Part shown: piece by piece, positions 26,275-34,602 of the stretch
How positions within the stretch are numbered: position 1 is the stretch's first letter
How the letters are laid out: each line of letters begins with the position of its first letter
Assembly (NCBI GenBank): GCA_017425245.1
Contig: JAFOOX010000031.1
Span: forward strand, 18,664 to 82,663
Reading direction: 5' to 3'
Length of the DNA: 64,000 nucleotides
Source: Gammaproteobacteria bacterium
GTDB taxonomy: Bacteria > Pseudomonadota > Gammaproteobacteria > Enterobacterales > Neiellaceae
The notes under the pieces: model-generated
What the model saw: the letters and a program-made list of their open reading frames with translations, nothing else
The model's database searches: none
Told to the model about the DNA's origin: nothing
Position numbers and translations under genes: made by a program

Positions 26275-27687
26275 TCAGTTACGGCCGTAGCGATCCTCAA
26301 ACCGCACGATGTCGTCTTCTCCGAGATAGGCGCCAGATTGCACTTCGATCAACTCCAGCGGGATCTTGCCCGGGTTCTCCAAGGCATGTACGACACCAAC
26401 CGGGATATAGGTGGAGTTGTTCTCGGTAACCAGGAAGGTGCTGTCACCATTAGTGACTTTGGCGGTGCCGCTAACCACGATCCAGTGCTCGGCACGATGG
26501 TGGTGCATCTGAACCGAGAGCTTGGCGCCGGGTTTGACGGTGATCCGCTTGACCTGGTAGCGCTGGCCGTTATCGATCGAATCGTATTTGCCCCAAGGGC
26601 GGTAAACCTCACGCTGATGAACGTACTCGCTACGCCCCTCACGTTTAAGGTTATCGACAATCTTCTTAACGTTCTGAGCTTTGTCTTTGTGAGCCACCAG
26701 CAGGGCATCTTTGGTGTCGACAATGACGATGTCATCCAGACCAATGGCGGCGATCAGGCGCTCATCCGCACGGATCAAGCAGTTACGGCTGTCTTCAGCC
26801 ATAACGTCACCGTGACAGGTGTTGCCTGCTTCATCTCGCGGCAGCACGTCCCACAGCGATGACCAAGAGCCAACGTCACTCCAGCCGGCAGCCAGCGGCA
26901 GCACCACCGCGTTGCTGGTTTTTTCCATAACCGCATAATCGATAGAGTCTTCAGGGCACCCAGCAAAGCGGTCTCGATCAACCCGTACGAACTCAAGATC
27001 GCTGGATCTGGCCTCGAACGCGTCCTGACAGGCGGCAAGAATGTCCGGACGGAACTGAGCAAGTTCGCTTAGGAAATTCTTAGCGCTAAACAGAAACATA
27101 CCGCTGTTCCAGTAATAGCCACCCTGCTCCAGATAGGTGGTTGCCAACGCGGCAGTTGGTTTTTCAACGAAAGCTTCAACCGTTTGCCACGGGCTGTCAT
27201 TGCTGTCGCCCGCCTTGATATAGCCATAACCGGTGTGGGCAGAGGTTGGCACTATGCCAAACGTGACTAGCTTGCCGCTCTGTGCAGCCAGTGTCGCGGT
27301 AACTACAGCATTGCGGAATGACTGTGGATCGTGAATGACATGATCGGCAGCCAGAACCAGCAGAAGGGGATCTGAGTCTGGGTTTGCCGCTAATGCCTGC
27401 AATGCGGCCAGGGCGATTGCTGGCGCGGTGTTACGGCCCATGGGTTCAAGCACAATTCCGCCATGACGAGCGCCCATCAGGCGCAGCTGTTCGGCAACTA
27501 TAAAGCGGTGTTCTTCGTTACAGACAAACAGCGGGGGTAAGTGTTCTAAGCCTTTGAGGCGTTCAACCGTGGCTTGCAGCATGGTGTGCTCACCGGCTAG
27601 GGGCAAAAACTGTTTGGGATAGAGGGCCCGCGACAGTGGCCATAGACGAGTTCCGCTACCACCAGACATAACTACAGGAATAAGCAT
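26275..27687 (-). CDS. manC: Mannose-1-phosphate guanylyltransferase / mannose-6-phosphate isomerase
   Basis: Bifunctional type II enzyme producing GDP-mannose for EPS synthesis. The 470 residues start with the pyrophosphorylase motif [15 protein letters not shown] and contain VEKPTAALA. They end with the cupin-type isomerase domain: [28 protein letters not shown], then [11 protein letters not shown] chose the ATG at 27687, 8 bases after GGAGG, over one five codons earlier. Together with the phosphomannomutase at the far end of the locus it indicates mannose or a GDP-mannose-derived sugar in the polymer. Confidence 0.95.
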   Translation of the reverse strand: MLIPVVMSGGSGTRLWPLSRALYPKQFLPLAGEHTMLQATVERLKGLEHLPPLFVCNEEHRFIVAEQLRLMGARHGGIVLEPMGRNTAPAIALAALQALAANPDSDPLLLVLAADHVIHDPQSFRNAVVTATLAAQSGKLVTFGIVPTSAHTGYGYIKAGDSNDSPWQTVEAFVEKPTAALATTYLEQGGYYWNSGMFLFSAKNFLSELAQFRPDILAACQDAFEARSSDLEFVRVDRDRFAGCPEDSIDYAVMEKTSNAVVLPLAAGWSDVGSWSSLWDVLPRDEAGNTCHGDVMAEDSRNCLIRADERLIAAIGLDDIVIVDTKDALLVAHKDKAQNVKKIVDNLKREGRSEYVHQREVYRPWGKYDSIDNGQRYQVKRITVKPGAKLSVQMHHHRAEHWIVVSGTAKVTNGDSTFLVTENNSTYIPVGVVHALENPGKIPLELIEVQSGAYLGEDDIVRFEDRYGRN

Positions 27688-28103
27688 AGCTTTGGCCTCC
27701 ATGGCAAATACGGGATGGGACTTGGCCGGCGCTGTTAGCCGCTCAGCAACTCGCCACCATTCTGCGGGGTGGCGCGTTTGTGATCAAGATCGAGTTACTA
27801 GGGGAGTTGGGCGGTCACCGAGCGCCATCTTAAAGACATATGGTTGAAAAGCACCGTCGTTGTGCAGTTGTTGCCCGATTTTGTAGTGCGATGCGCCTCG
27901 CTGGTGCGCATCTGCCCTTCGTCTGCGACGGGCGGCGCGGAGGTTTTTTGAATCATTGGGAGGCAGCGTCGAGCAACCTTGCAGCTCGAGGGGAGTAACT
28001 AGAGCGAGATTGGCTGTCTTGACGTTGTCACAGGCTCTCGCTAAGGTGGCGCCGGAATGTGACCAGGAGCACGTCTTGGATGCATTCTGCTAGGGCTGCG
28101 CTC
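27688..28103. other. Divergent control region between manC and the PEP-CTERM gene
   Basis: This gap of more than 400 bases carries no believable open frame. It must hold the manC promoter (leftward) and upstream activating sites for the sigma-54 promoter at 28104. A perfect 7-bp inverted repeat GATGCGC / GCGCATC with a 9-base spacer (27890-27912) is the most operator-like element and lies about 200 bases upstream of the sigma-54 promoter, a usual distance for an enhancer-binding protein. No leftward sigma-54 or good sigma-70 promoter for manC was recognised. Confidence 0.4.
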
Positions 28104-28118
28104 TGGCACAGTCCTTGC
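28104..28118 (+). promoter_or_regulatory. Sigma-54 promoter of the PEP-CTERM gene
   Basis: TGGCAC (28104-28109), five bases, then TTGC (28115-28118): the invariant GG and GC doublets are 12 bases apart, as required for RpoN. The start codon is 42 bases past the -12 box. Sigma-54 control of PEP-CTERM genes with the PrsK/PrsR two-component pair is known for exosortase systems. That pair is not in this window. Confidence 0.8.
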
Positions 28119-28159
28119 CCGGAAGTTATCGGACGACACGTCCAAAAAGGAGTTTGACC

Positions 28160-28657
28160 ATGGCTATTAAAGCGATCTCTCTGGGCCTCGCGCTGCTCGC
28201 TGCAGTGGTCGCCATCCCTGCCAACGCTCTTACCCTCTCTTCCTTCGGCGGTCAGCACGACGCCGTAGAAGTTGGTGTAGAAGTGTTGGTTCCTACCGAT
28301 GTCAAGAAGAACACTTTCGTCGGGAAGTACGAGTTTACCCTCGGCTCCCTGTCGAATATTTCTTTCTTCGGCGTCACTACGTTGCCAGCCTTGGGCTTGG
28401 GTCTGTTCAGCTCTGCTGGCGACCTCCTGGCCGGTACCATCCTGTCTCCATTTACTGGTAGTGCAGTTACCTCCACTACCTTGGATGCAGGCTCGTACTA
28501 CTACGCAACCCTCTTCCCGGTGAAGGGGACCACGGGTGCCAGCTACGCGTTCACCTCTCAGGTGTCGCCGGTGCCGGAGCCTAGCGTATATGCAATGTTG
28601 CTGGCTGGTCTGGGTGTAGTTGGTTTTGCTGCCCGTCGTAAGGCCAAAGGCCTCTAA
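28160..28657 (+). CDS. PEP-CTERM sorting-domain protein
   Basis: A 165-residue secreted protein that is the likely substrate of the exosortase encoded 4 kb downstream. It has a signal peptide (MAIKAISLGLALLAAVVAI...NA), a body rich in serine, threonine, glycine and small residues with few charges, and a textbook C-terminal sorting signal. That signal is VPEPSVYAML, a hydrophobic helix, then the basic end ARRKAK. The start at 28160 follows AAAAGGAG. It has its own sigma-54 promoter and terminator and so forms a single-gene unit. Such proteins are thought to be cleaved and attached at the surface; its precise function is unknown. It has no cysteine, and its short length is typical of EPS-locus members. 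Confidence 0.92.
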   Translation: MAIKAISLGLALLAAVVAIPANALTLSSFGGQHDAVEVGVEVLVPTDVKKNTFVGKYEFTLGSLSNISFFGVTTLPALGLGLFSSAGDLLAGTILSPFTGSAVTSTTLDAGSYYYATLFPVKGTTGASYAFTSQVSPVPEPSVYAMLLAGLGVVGFAARRKAKGL

Positions 28658-28672
28658 GTCGGCTGTAAAGCT

Positions 28673-28697
28673 AAAGGGGGAGCGATCCCCCTTTTTT
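28673..28697 (+). terminator. Rho-independent terminator after the PEP-CTERM gene
   Basis: Stem AAGGGGG / CCCCCTT with loop AGCGAT, followed by a run of T, 16 bases after the stop codon. Confidence 0.88.
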
Positions 28698-28789
28698 CCC
28701 CGGCGCAGGCCTGCTCAGCTAGGGATTATGTAGCTGAAACCGTTGGTAACGCCCGACGGTTTGATTGAACACAGGGAAAAGGCGCGGTT

Positions 28790-29722
28790 ATGTTTTCGTC
28801 TAAAATTCAACACAGTATTTACATATTGGCTTTAAGCCTATCAATGGCTGGCTGTGGCGGTAACGCCAGTACGCAGGCACCAAGCTCGCAAATTGTGGCG
28901 CGAGTCAACGGTAAAGATATTTCTGTTCATCAATTGAATAATCAGCTAGGCCGTGTCCCGGTGGTTGATGGGGCAAATATTGAAGAGGTGCGTAAACAGG
29001 CGCTGGAGCAGCTGGTCGTGCAAGAGCTGCTGATTCAGCAGGCCCTGGCGCTAAAACTGGATCGTGATCCTAAAATCATGCTGGCGCTTGAAGCCGCGCG
29101 TCGTGACGTGTTGAGCCAGGCATACTTGGAGCGTGCTGTAGCCACGGCTGCGGCGCCGCAGCAAACCTTAAGTGCTTCTGAAGTAAGCAAGTTTTATCAG
29201 GATAATCCGGCGCTCTTTAGTCAGCGGCGAATTTACGACTACCGGGAAGTTAGCATTAAACAGCCGTTTGAAAAGCGTGACGAATTAATGCAAGTGATCG
29301 AAGCGGCCACCACCATTGATGAAGTTGAAAAATGGCTCGCCACTGCGGGCATTGCTTACCAAGCCAAGGATCAGATAACCCCTGCCGAGCAGCTGCCGAT
29401 GGAGATGCTCAAAGGCTTTGCAGCCATGAGCAATGATGAGGTGGCGCTGTTTAATGCAAGCAATGAGTTGCGCCTTGTCTATCTGAAGGATTCAACCTCG
29501 CAGCCAATTTCAGAGGCCATCGCCAAGCCACTGATTGAACGTTACCTTGGCGCCAACCGCTATCAGCAGAATGCAGAGCAGGAGATTGGCAGGCTCAAAG
29601 CCCAGGCGAAGATTGAGTATCTCGGCAGCGGTCAGGCTCTGGGGAAAACCGCCGACGTGCCCTTGCCTGCGGTGAGCGACGAACGTGACGTTATCGAAAA
29701 AGGCGCTGCAGGCCTGCGCTGA
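28790..29722 (+). CDS. epsD: EpsD-family peptidyl-prolyl isomerase-like lipoprotein
   Basis: A 310-residue exported lipoprotein. The signal peptide ends in SMAGC, with cysteine 22 as the lipidation site. The rest has the SurA/PpiC-like helical chaperone layout (VARVNGKDISVHQLNNQLG, then LVVQELLIQQALALKL, then SEVSKFYQDNPALFSQRR), which is typical of EpsD in exosortase-B type EPS loci. The isomerase domain itself looks short and degenerate, so a chaperone role for EPS export components is likelier than catalysis. The start is at 28790 in a rather weak ribosome site (GGGAAAAGG about 10 bases upstream). It heads the rightward eps gene run; two inverted repeats precede it. Confidence 0.82.
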   Translation: MFSSKIQHSIYILALSLSMAGCGGNASTQAPSSQIVARVNGKDISVHQLNNQLGRVPVVDGANIEEVRKQALEQLVVQELLIQQALALKLDRDPKIMLALEAARRDVLSQAYLERAVATAAAPQQTLSASEVSKFYQDNPALFSQRRIYDYREVSIKQPFEKRDELMQVIEAATTIDEVEKWLATAGIAYQAKDQITPAEQLPMEMLKGFAAMSNDEVALFNASNELRLVYLKDSTSQPISEAIAKPLIERYLGANRYQQNAEQEIGRLKAQAKIEYLGSGQALGKTADVPLPAVSDERDVIEKGAAGLR

Positions 29723-29788
29723 AGTCGCGGCTAGCCTGAGCGGGCCGGGTAGATGACAAAACAGGACAGGGTTTTAAAGGAGCAGCGG

Positions 29789-30586
29789 ATGAGTTGGAAG
29801 AAGGTTTGGATGGCATTCGCACTGCTGATCAGTGGTGTGGGCTTGTCAGTAGCGCATGCGGCCAACGAGTACACCGTGGGGCCTGGTGATGTGCTCCGTG
29901 TCTCTGTTTTTCAAAACCCTGACTTGACCACCGAGAGCCGGGTGTCTGAGGCCGGAACCATCAATTTTCCGCTGGTTGGTGCGGTGAAAGTGGGTGGGCG
30001 CTCGCCAACTGAGGTTGAAGCTGCGATTGCCAGTGGCCTCAAGAGCGGCGGTTATGTGCGCGACCCACAAGTGAATGTGCTGCTGCTTCAGGTACAGGGT
30101 AATCAGGTTTCAGTGCTTGGTCGGGTGAATCGTCCGGGCCGCTTCCCGCTCGAGGCCCCCAATATCCGTATTGTTGATGCGCTGGCCATGGGAGGCGGCG
30201 CAACTGAGGACGGGGCGGATATCGTCACGTTGGTTGGGATACGCGATGGCACAGTGTTTCGCTTCGAGGTCGATATCATCGAGCTTTTCTCTGGTGGTGA
30301 TCTGAGCAAGAACATTCAGGTTCGCGGTGGCGACGTGCTGTTTATCAAACGTGCCCCGGTTTACTACATCTATGGCGAAGTTCAGCGGCCGGGAACTTAT
30401 CGTCTGGCACGCAACATGACATTGGTGCAGGCCTTGGCGTCAGGAGGCGGTCTTACCCAACGCGGTACTGAAAAAGGTGTCATGGTCAGCCGCCGTCAGG
30501 GCAATCAGGTTGGGCAGATCAAGTTAACCATGGATGAACAGATACAGGCTGATGACGTTATCTACGTCAAAGAGAGCTTTTTCTAA
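29789..30586 (+). CDS. epsE: Polysaccharide export protein EpsE (Wza family)
   Basis: Periplasmic/outer-membrane export protein of 265 residues. A signal peptide ends at AHA-A; unlike Wza it has no lipobox cysteine. The export domain NEYTVGPGDVLRVSVFQNPDL is followed by two SLBB (beta-grasp) domains: VSVLGRVNRPGRFPL and YYIYGEVQRPGTYRL. Proteins of this family form or contact the outer-membrane exit channel for EPS. The start at 29789 follows TTAAAGGAGCAGCGG; the frame open to 29753 is ignored. It is 66 bases after epsD and 12 before epsF. Confidence 0.92.
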   Translation: MSWKKVWMAFALLISGVGLSVAHAANEYTVGPGDVLRVSVFQNPDLTTESRVSEAGTINFPLVGAVKVGGRSPTEVEAAIASGLKSGGYVRDPQVNVLLLQVQGNQVSVLGRVNRPGRFPLEAPNIRIVDALAMGGGATEDGADIVTLVGIRDGTVFRFEVDIIELFSGGDLSKNIQVRGGDVLFIKRAPVYYIYGEVQRPGTYRLARNMTLVQALASGGGLTQRGTEKGVMVSRRQGNQVGQIKLTMDEQIQADDVIYVKESFF

Positions 30587-30598
30587 CTTGGGGGTGGC

Positions 30599-31981
30599 AT
30601 GAGTTTTCAACAGCTGATCTTGCTTCTGCGCTATCGCTGGAAGGCGGTGGCAGGCATACCACTGCTGTTTGCCATTACTGCGGTAGTGCTTACTCTGACT
30701 CTGCCTAAGCAGTACTCAGCAAGTACATCGTTGCTGATGGATTTTAAATCGGCAGATGCTCTGGGAAGCCAGGTGAACAGCCAACTGGTGCCCAGCCTGA
30801 TGGCCACGCAGATTGATGTCATCCGTTCGGATCGGGTGGCCTTGCAGGTTGTCGAGAAGCTGAATCTCGCCTCGGTGGCCGACTTGCGTGAGCAGTGGCA
30901 GGCGGCTACCAACGGCCAGGGCACGCTCAATCAGTGGTTAGCTGCGCTGATCAAAAAGAACCTGCAGGTTCTCCCAAGCCGCGACAGCAACCTGATCACC
31001 ATCGAATACACCAGCGTCGATCCACAGTTTTCGGCCCAGGTGGCCAACACCTTTGCCGATGCTTATCAGGATGTTGCAGTGGCGATGCGGGTGGAGCCAG
31101 CAAGGCGCTATGCCGAATGGTTTCAGAAGCAAAGTACAGATCTGCGCGAGCGGCTAAATGTTGCCCAGCGCCGTCTGTCTGAGTACCAGCAGCAGCACGG
31201 CATTCTTATCGGCACTGGGTTGCTGGATGTAGAAACAGCACGCTTGGCTGAACTCTCTCGTCAGTATGCCCAAGCGCAAGGTCAGTCGGCGGAGAGCTCA
31301 TCGCGAGCCAGCGAGATCCTGTCCATAGATAGCCTGCCTGAAGTACTGCAGAACCCGTTGGTTGCTGGTTTCAAAGCAGACTTGACCCGACTTGAGTCAA
31401 ACCGCCAAAAACTGCTTGGACAGCTCGGCGCCAATCACCCAGAAGTTGCCCGCGTTGAAGCCGAGATTGGCGTGCTACGCAGCCGGCTCAATACCGAAGT
31501 GGACAAGATCGCCAAATCACTGGGTACTTCGACCCGTATTAGCGCCCAGCGAGAAACAGATCTGCAGGCAGTGCTCGATGAACAAAAGGCCAAGGTACTG
31601 GCGTTGCGTCAGCACGTTGATCAGATCGCGCTGCTGCAGCGCGATGTCGACAGCGCTAATCGCGCCTATGACCTTGTCAGCCAGCGGCTGTCGCTGTTTG
31701 ACTTGGAAAGCGAAACTCAAATGACCAACGTAGCCGTGCTGAATCCTGCGGTGCCGCCGCTACGCCATAGCAGTCCGCGAGGAAAGCTGAACGTCATTAT
31801 CGCCTTGGTACTTGGGGCATTCTTTGGCGTTGCTGTTGCTGTGGTGATGGAACTGCTCGGACCCAAAGTTCGCAGTACCGCAGATCTTGAACTGATGCCC
31901 AATCTGCCGGTGCTAGCAGAGATAGCGTCGGCGACTGGCAGGGCCAAACCGGCGACAGTCCGCGCTGCGGCTGCAGCTTGA
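30599..31981 (+). CDS. epsF: EPS chain-length determinant protein EpsF (Wzz-like co-polymerase)
   Basis: Inner-membrane co-polymerase of 460 residues that sets polymer length. It has an N-terminal membrane segment (residues about 13-35, AGIPLLFAITAVVLTLTL), a long periplasmic part with two coiled-coil stretches (about 175-230 and 300-370), and a C-terminal helix (about 395-420, LNVIIALVLGAFFGVAVAVV) with the family's proline-rich PAVPPLRHSSPRGK just before it. The cytoplasmic tail carries no kinase; that function is in the next gene, epsG, as in split polysaccharide co-polymerases. The start is 12 bases after epsE. Confidence 0.9.
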   Translation: MSFQQLILLLRYRWKAVAGIPLLFAITAVVLTLTLPKQYSASTSLLMDFKSADALGSQVNSQLVPSLMATQIDVIRSDRVALQVVEKLNLASVADLREQWQAATNGQGTLNQWLAALIKKNLQVLPSRDSNLITIEYTSVDPQFSAQVANTFADAYQDVAVAMRVEPARRYAEWFQKQSTDLRERLNVAQRRLSEYQQQHGILIGTGLLDVETARLAELSRQYAQAQGQSAESSSRASEILSIDSLPEVLQNPLVAGFKADLTRLESNRQKLLGQLGANHPEVARVEAEIGVLRSRLNTEVDKIAKSLGTSTRISAQRETDLQAVLDEQKAKVLALRQHVDQIALLQRDVDSANRAYDLVSQRLSLFDLESETQMTNVAVLNPAVPPLRHSSPRGKLNVIIALVLGAFFGVAVAVVMELLGPKVRSTADLELMPNLPVLAEIASATGRAKPATVRAAAAA

Positions 31982-31997
31982 GTGTAAGGGAGTGGAA

Positions 31998-32861
31998 ATG
32001 GACAACTTGGCCAAATTTAGAACCGACACTCACGAGAGTCGTACCATCGGCGCCATTCTGGTGGCTAGCGGCCGCCTGACCGACGCTCAAGTAAAAACGA
32101 TCGTCAAGTTCCAGCAGGATAAAGGATTGCGCTTTGGCGATGCAGCGCTGCGGTTGAAACTGATGAACCAAGGCGACATCGATTTTGCCCTCTCCCGTCA
32201 GTTTGATTATCCCTACCTTACTGCTGAATCGTCCGCGGTGGACTCTCGGGTGATTGCTGCATATAACCCCTTCGCACCAGGGGTAGAAGCACTTCGTACG
32301 CTACGAAACCAGCTCACGCTGAAATGGCTCGACCACGAGAATGGTGGTAAGACTTTGGCCGTAGTGAGCCCGGACAAGGGCGATGGCCGGTCTTGGTTAG
32401 TCGCGAATCTGGCGGTGCTGTTCTCGCAACTGGGAGAGCGAACCCTAGTGATCGATGCTGCCTTGCGCGGTCCACAGCAGCACCAGCTTTTTGGTTTAAG
32501 CAATGAGCGGGGCCTGTCGTCACTGCTGGCTGGCCATTCGAGCGACATCATCCAGAAAGTACCCGATCTCTTAGGACTATCGGTGATCACTGCTGGTGTG
32601 GTGCCGCCCAATCCCCAAGAGTTGCTAGCGCGCCCCAACTTTTCAACGCTGTTGGCCAATGTGTCATCGCACTTTGATGTTGTGTTGATCGATACCTCCT
32701 GTGGTGAGACGGCTGACGCTGAGCTCATTGCTGCTCGCGCCAAAGGGGTTGTCATGGCCGTACGCCGCAATGTCAGCAAAGTAAAAAGTGTTGGCAACTA
32801 TGCCAAACGCTTGGAATCAGTTGGCGCCACCTTGCTTGGCGCGGTTCTAATCGATTACTGA
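31998..32861 (+). CDS. epsG: EpsG, putative chain-length tyrosine kinase with altered nucleotide-binding motifs
   Basis: A 287-residue cytoplasmic partner of EpsF. Residues about 10-75 form a small domain resembling the N-terminal domain of type II secretion ATPases (TIGAILVASGRLTDAQV). Residues about 95-287 are the P-loop kinase part. The loop reads SPDKGDGRS, with arginine 131 where the Walker A lysine normally stands. The Walker A' reads VIDAALR, with alanine 155 in place of the second aspartate, while Walker B (VVLIDTS) is normal. The arginine may be common in the EpsG branch; the alanine looks unusual. The C-terminal tyrosine cluster of BY-kinases is reduced to one final tyrosine. A regulatory, non-phosphorylating role is therefore possible. 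Start ATG 31998 follows AAGGGAG; a GTG at 31992 is an alternative. Confidence 0.82.
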   Translation: MDNLAKFRTDTHESRTIGAILVASGRLTDAQVKTIVKFQQDKGLRFGDAALRLKLMNQGDIDFALSRQFDYPYLTAESSAVDSRVIAAYNPFAPGVEALRTLRNQLTLKWLDHENGGKTLAVVSPDKGDGRSWLVANLAVLFSQLGERTLVIDAALRGPQQHQLFGLSNERGLSSLLAGHSSDIIQKVPDLLGLSVITAGVVPPNPQELLARPNFSTLLANVSSHFDVVLIDTSCGETADAELIAARAKGVVMAVRRNVSKVKSVGNYAKRLESVGATLLGAVLIDY

Positions 32862-32877
32862 CGCAGGAGATTCGGCC

Positions 32878-33801
32878 ATGGACTGCTCAGAGTCTTTGCC
32901 TTTACCGTCGAGCCGCAGTCGCGGCAGCTTTAGTCAAATATTGCGGTATGGCACGTGGCTGTTGTTGCTGGGCGCTTTGGTGGCCCTTTATGGGCCTACG
33001 GTTCAACGGCTGGCTACTGGGTTGTGGCAAACCGATCAAAACGCGCACGGTCCGGTGGTGCTGGTGGTGGCTCTGCTGTTTCTGGCATTTAAGCTGCGGG
33101 CGTTGCTGATCGCGCCAGCCGGACTTCAGCTAAGTGGGCAGGCGAGTGGGCTGTTCGCCGTACTGCTAGGGTTGGCGCTTCTGGTGGTTGGCCGTTCTCA
33201 AACGGTTTATGTGCTGGAAGTGGGGTCACTGGTACCGCTGCTGGTAGGGCTGACCGCCTACACCCTTGGCTGGCAGCTGGTGCGCCGCTTGTGGTTTTCC
33301 TTCTTCTTCTTTCTGTTTATGGTGCCATTGCCAGGCTCCATCACCGATGCAATCACCCAACCGATGAAAATCGCCGTCAGCTACGGCGTTGAGCATTTGC
33401 TCTATGCCTGCGGCTACCCAATTGCTCGCAGTGGCGTGGTCTTAAGCATCGGTCCTTATCAGCTCTTGGTGGCAGATGCCTGTGCTGGCCTCAATTCACT
33501 GTTCACCCTTGAGGCGCTGGGGTTGCTTTATATGAATGTGGTTCGCCACTCGTCGGCAATCAGAAATTTGGTGCTGGCGATCTGCATTATCCCAATCAGC
33601 TTTTTTGCCAACATGGTGCGGGTATTGGTGCTGTCATTGGTCACCTACCATTGGGGTGATGCGGCCGGTCAGGGCTTCTTGCATGAATTCTCTGGCATGG
33701 TGCTGTTTCTAAGCGCACTGCTCGCGGTGATTGGTGTCGATTCACTAATTCGCTGGTGTGTGGTGCCACGTCGCAAGGAGGCCAGTCATGGTGCCGTATA
33801 G
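32878..33801 (+). CDS. xrtB: Exosortase B (EpsH)
   Basis: Multi-pass inner-membrane protease/transpeptidase that recognises PEP-CTERM signals; 307 residues with about eight hydrophobic helices. The catalytic triad is visible: cysteine 202 in ADACAGLNSL, arginine 248 in NMVRVLVLS and histidine 269 in LHEFSGMVLF. The N-terminal WQTDQNAHGPVVL is typical of the B subtype. Start ATG follows GCAGGAGATTCGGCC. It overlaps epsI by 14 bases. The only PEP-CTERM protein in the window is at 28160; further substrates are usually scattered in the genome. Confidence 0.93.
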   Translation: MDCSESLPLPSSRSRGSFSQILRYGTWLLLLGALVALYGPTVQRLATGLWQTDQNAHGPVVLVVALLFLAFKLRALLIAPAGLQLSGQASGLFAVLLGLALLVVGRSQTVYVLEVGSLVPLLVGLTAYTLGWQLVRRLWFSFFFFLFMVPLPGSITDAITQPMKIAVSYGVEHLLYACGYPIARSGVVLSIGPYQLLVADACAGLNSLFTLEALGLLYMNVVRHSSAIRNLVLAICIIPISFFANMVRVLVLSLVTYHWGDAAGQGFLHEFSGMVLFLSALLAVIGVDSLIRWCVVPRRKEASHGAV

Positions 33802-34522
33802 TCTGCCCGCGCTCAGTGTGTTGCGTCTGATCGTCATCATCGCCCTGTTTGCGCTAGCGGTGCTCGTCGCTGAGTCCTTAACCGTTAAGCCGACTCCTCA
33901 AGATGATCAACTGGTACTGGACCAGGCATTGCCAGATCGCATTGGCGAATGGACCCATGTCAAGTCAACCTTTATGCCTGTGCAATTGATCGGCGACATT
34001 GACACCAACATCGACCAGCCCTACGACCAGATCGTGATGCGCAGTTACCAAAATGGTGACGGTCAACAGGTAATGCTGGCTCTAGCCTGGGGCCGTCATC
34101 AGCGCCAAGAGGTGAAGATTCATCGCCCGGAACTCTGTTATGTCGCACAGGGTTACCAATTATTGGGCAAAACACCACAGCCATTGGCTGTCGATGGTCA
34201 CGACGAACTCGCCACGATCATAGGTAAGCGGATGCTGGTGAGCTCACCGATGGGGGGGGAGGCGGTCAGCTATTGGGTGCGCATTGGCAGTATTTTCAGT
34301 GAAAGCGCGGTAGATACCCGCTGGCACATCTTTAGCCAGGGGCTGAAAGGCCGGGCGGTTGATGGCATTCTGGTCCGAGCCTCAATACCGGTGCAGCAAT
34401 ACCAGAACAACGACGCAGACTTTCAATTGGCTGAAGAATTTCTGACCGATCTGGTCGCCGCCAGTTCTCCGCAGCTGCGCCAAATGCTGCTTGGCTCGCC
34501 ATCCCTCGCGCTAGCGCCATGA
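33788..34522 (+). CDS. epsI: EpsI family protein (exosortase-associated, DUF3485)
   Basis: A 244-residue protein with one N-terminal membrane helix (LRLIVIIALFALAVLVAE) and a periplasmic domain. The family mark HRPELCYVAQGYQ, with its histidine, glutamate and cysteine, is at residue about 115. EpsI-type domains either follow exosortase genes or are fused to them, suggesting they help the exosortase or EPS export; no reaction is known. It starts inside the end of xrtB after AAGGAGG, so the two are probably translated together. The next gene begins 80 bases on, and the base composition changes from there. Confidence 0.88.
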   Translation: MVPYSLPALSVLRLIVIIALFALAVLVAESLTVKPTPQDDQLVLDQALPDRIGEWTHVKSTFMPVQLIGDIDTNIDQPYDQIVMRSYQNGDGQQVMLALAWGRHQRQEVKIHRPELCYVAQGYQLLGKTPQPLAVDGHDELATIIGKRMLVSSPMGGEAVSYWVRIGSIFSESAVDTRWHIFSQGLKGRAVDGILVRASIPVQQYQNNDADFQLAEEFLTDLVAASSPQLRQMLLGSPSLALAP

Positions 34523-34602
34523 ATGACCCTAATCCTTCGCGGGAACCATGGGCTGACTTAGAGAACAGCCTAAGCTATTCATAGAGTATTCAAGGAAGTG
34601 TT

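Noticed and set aside
33006..33030. Another sigma-54-like sequence (TGGCAC-like) inside xrtB
   Set aside because: The -12 element is not at the right spacing and the site is inside a coding region.
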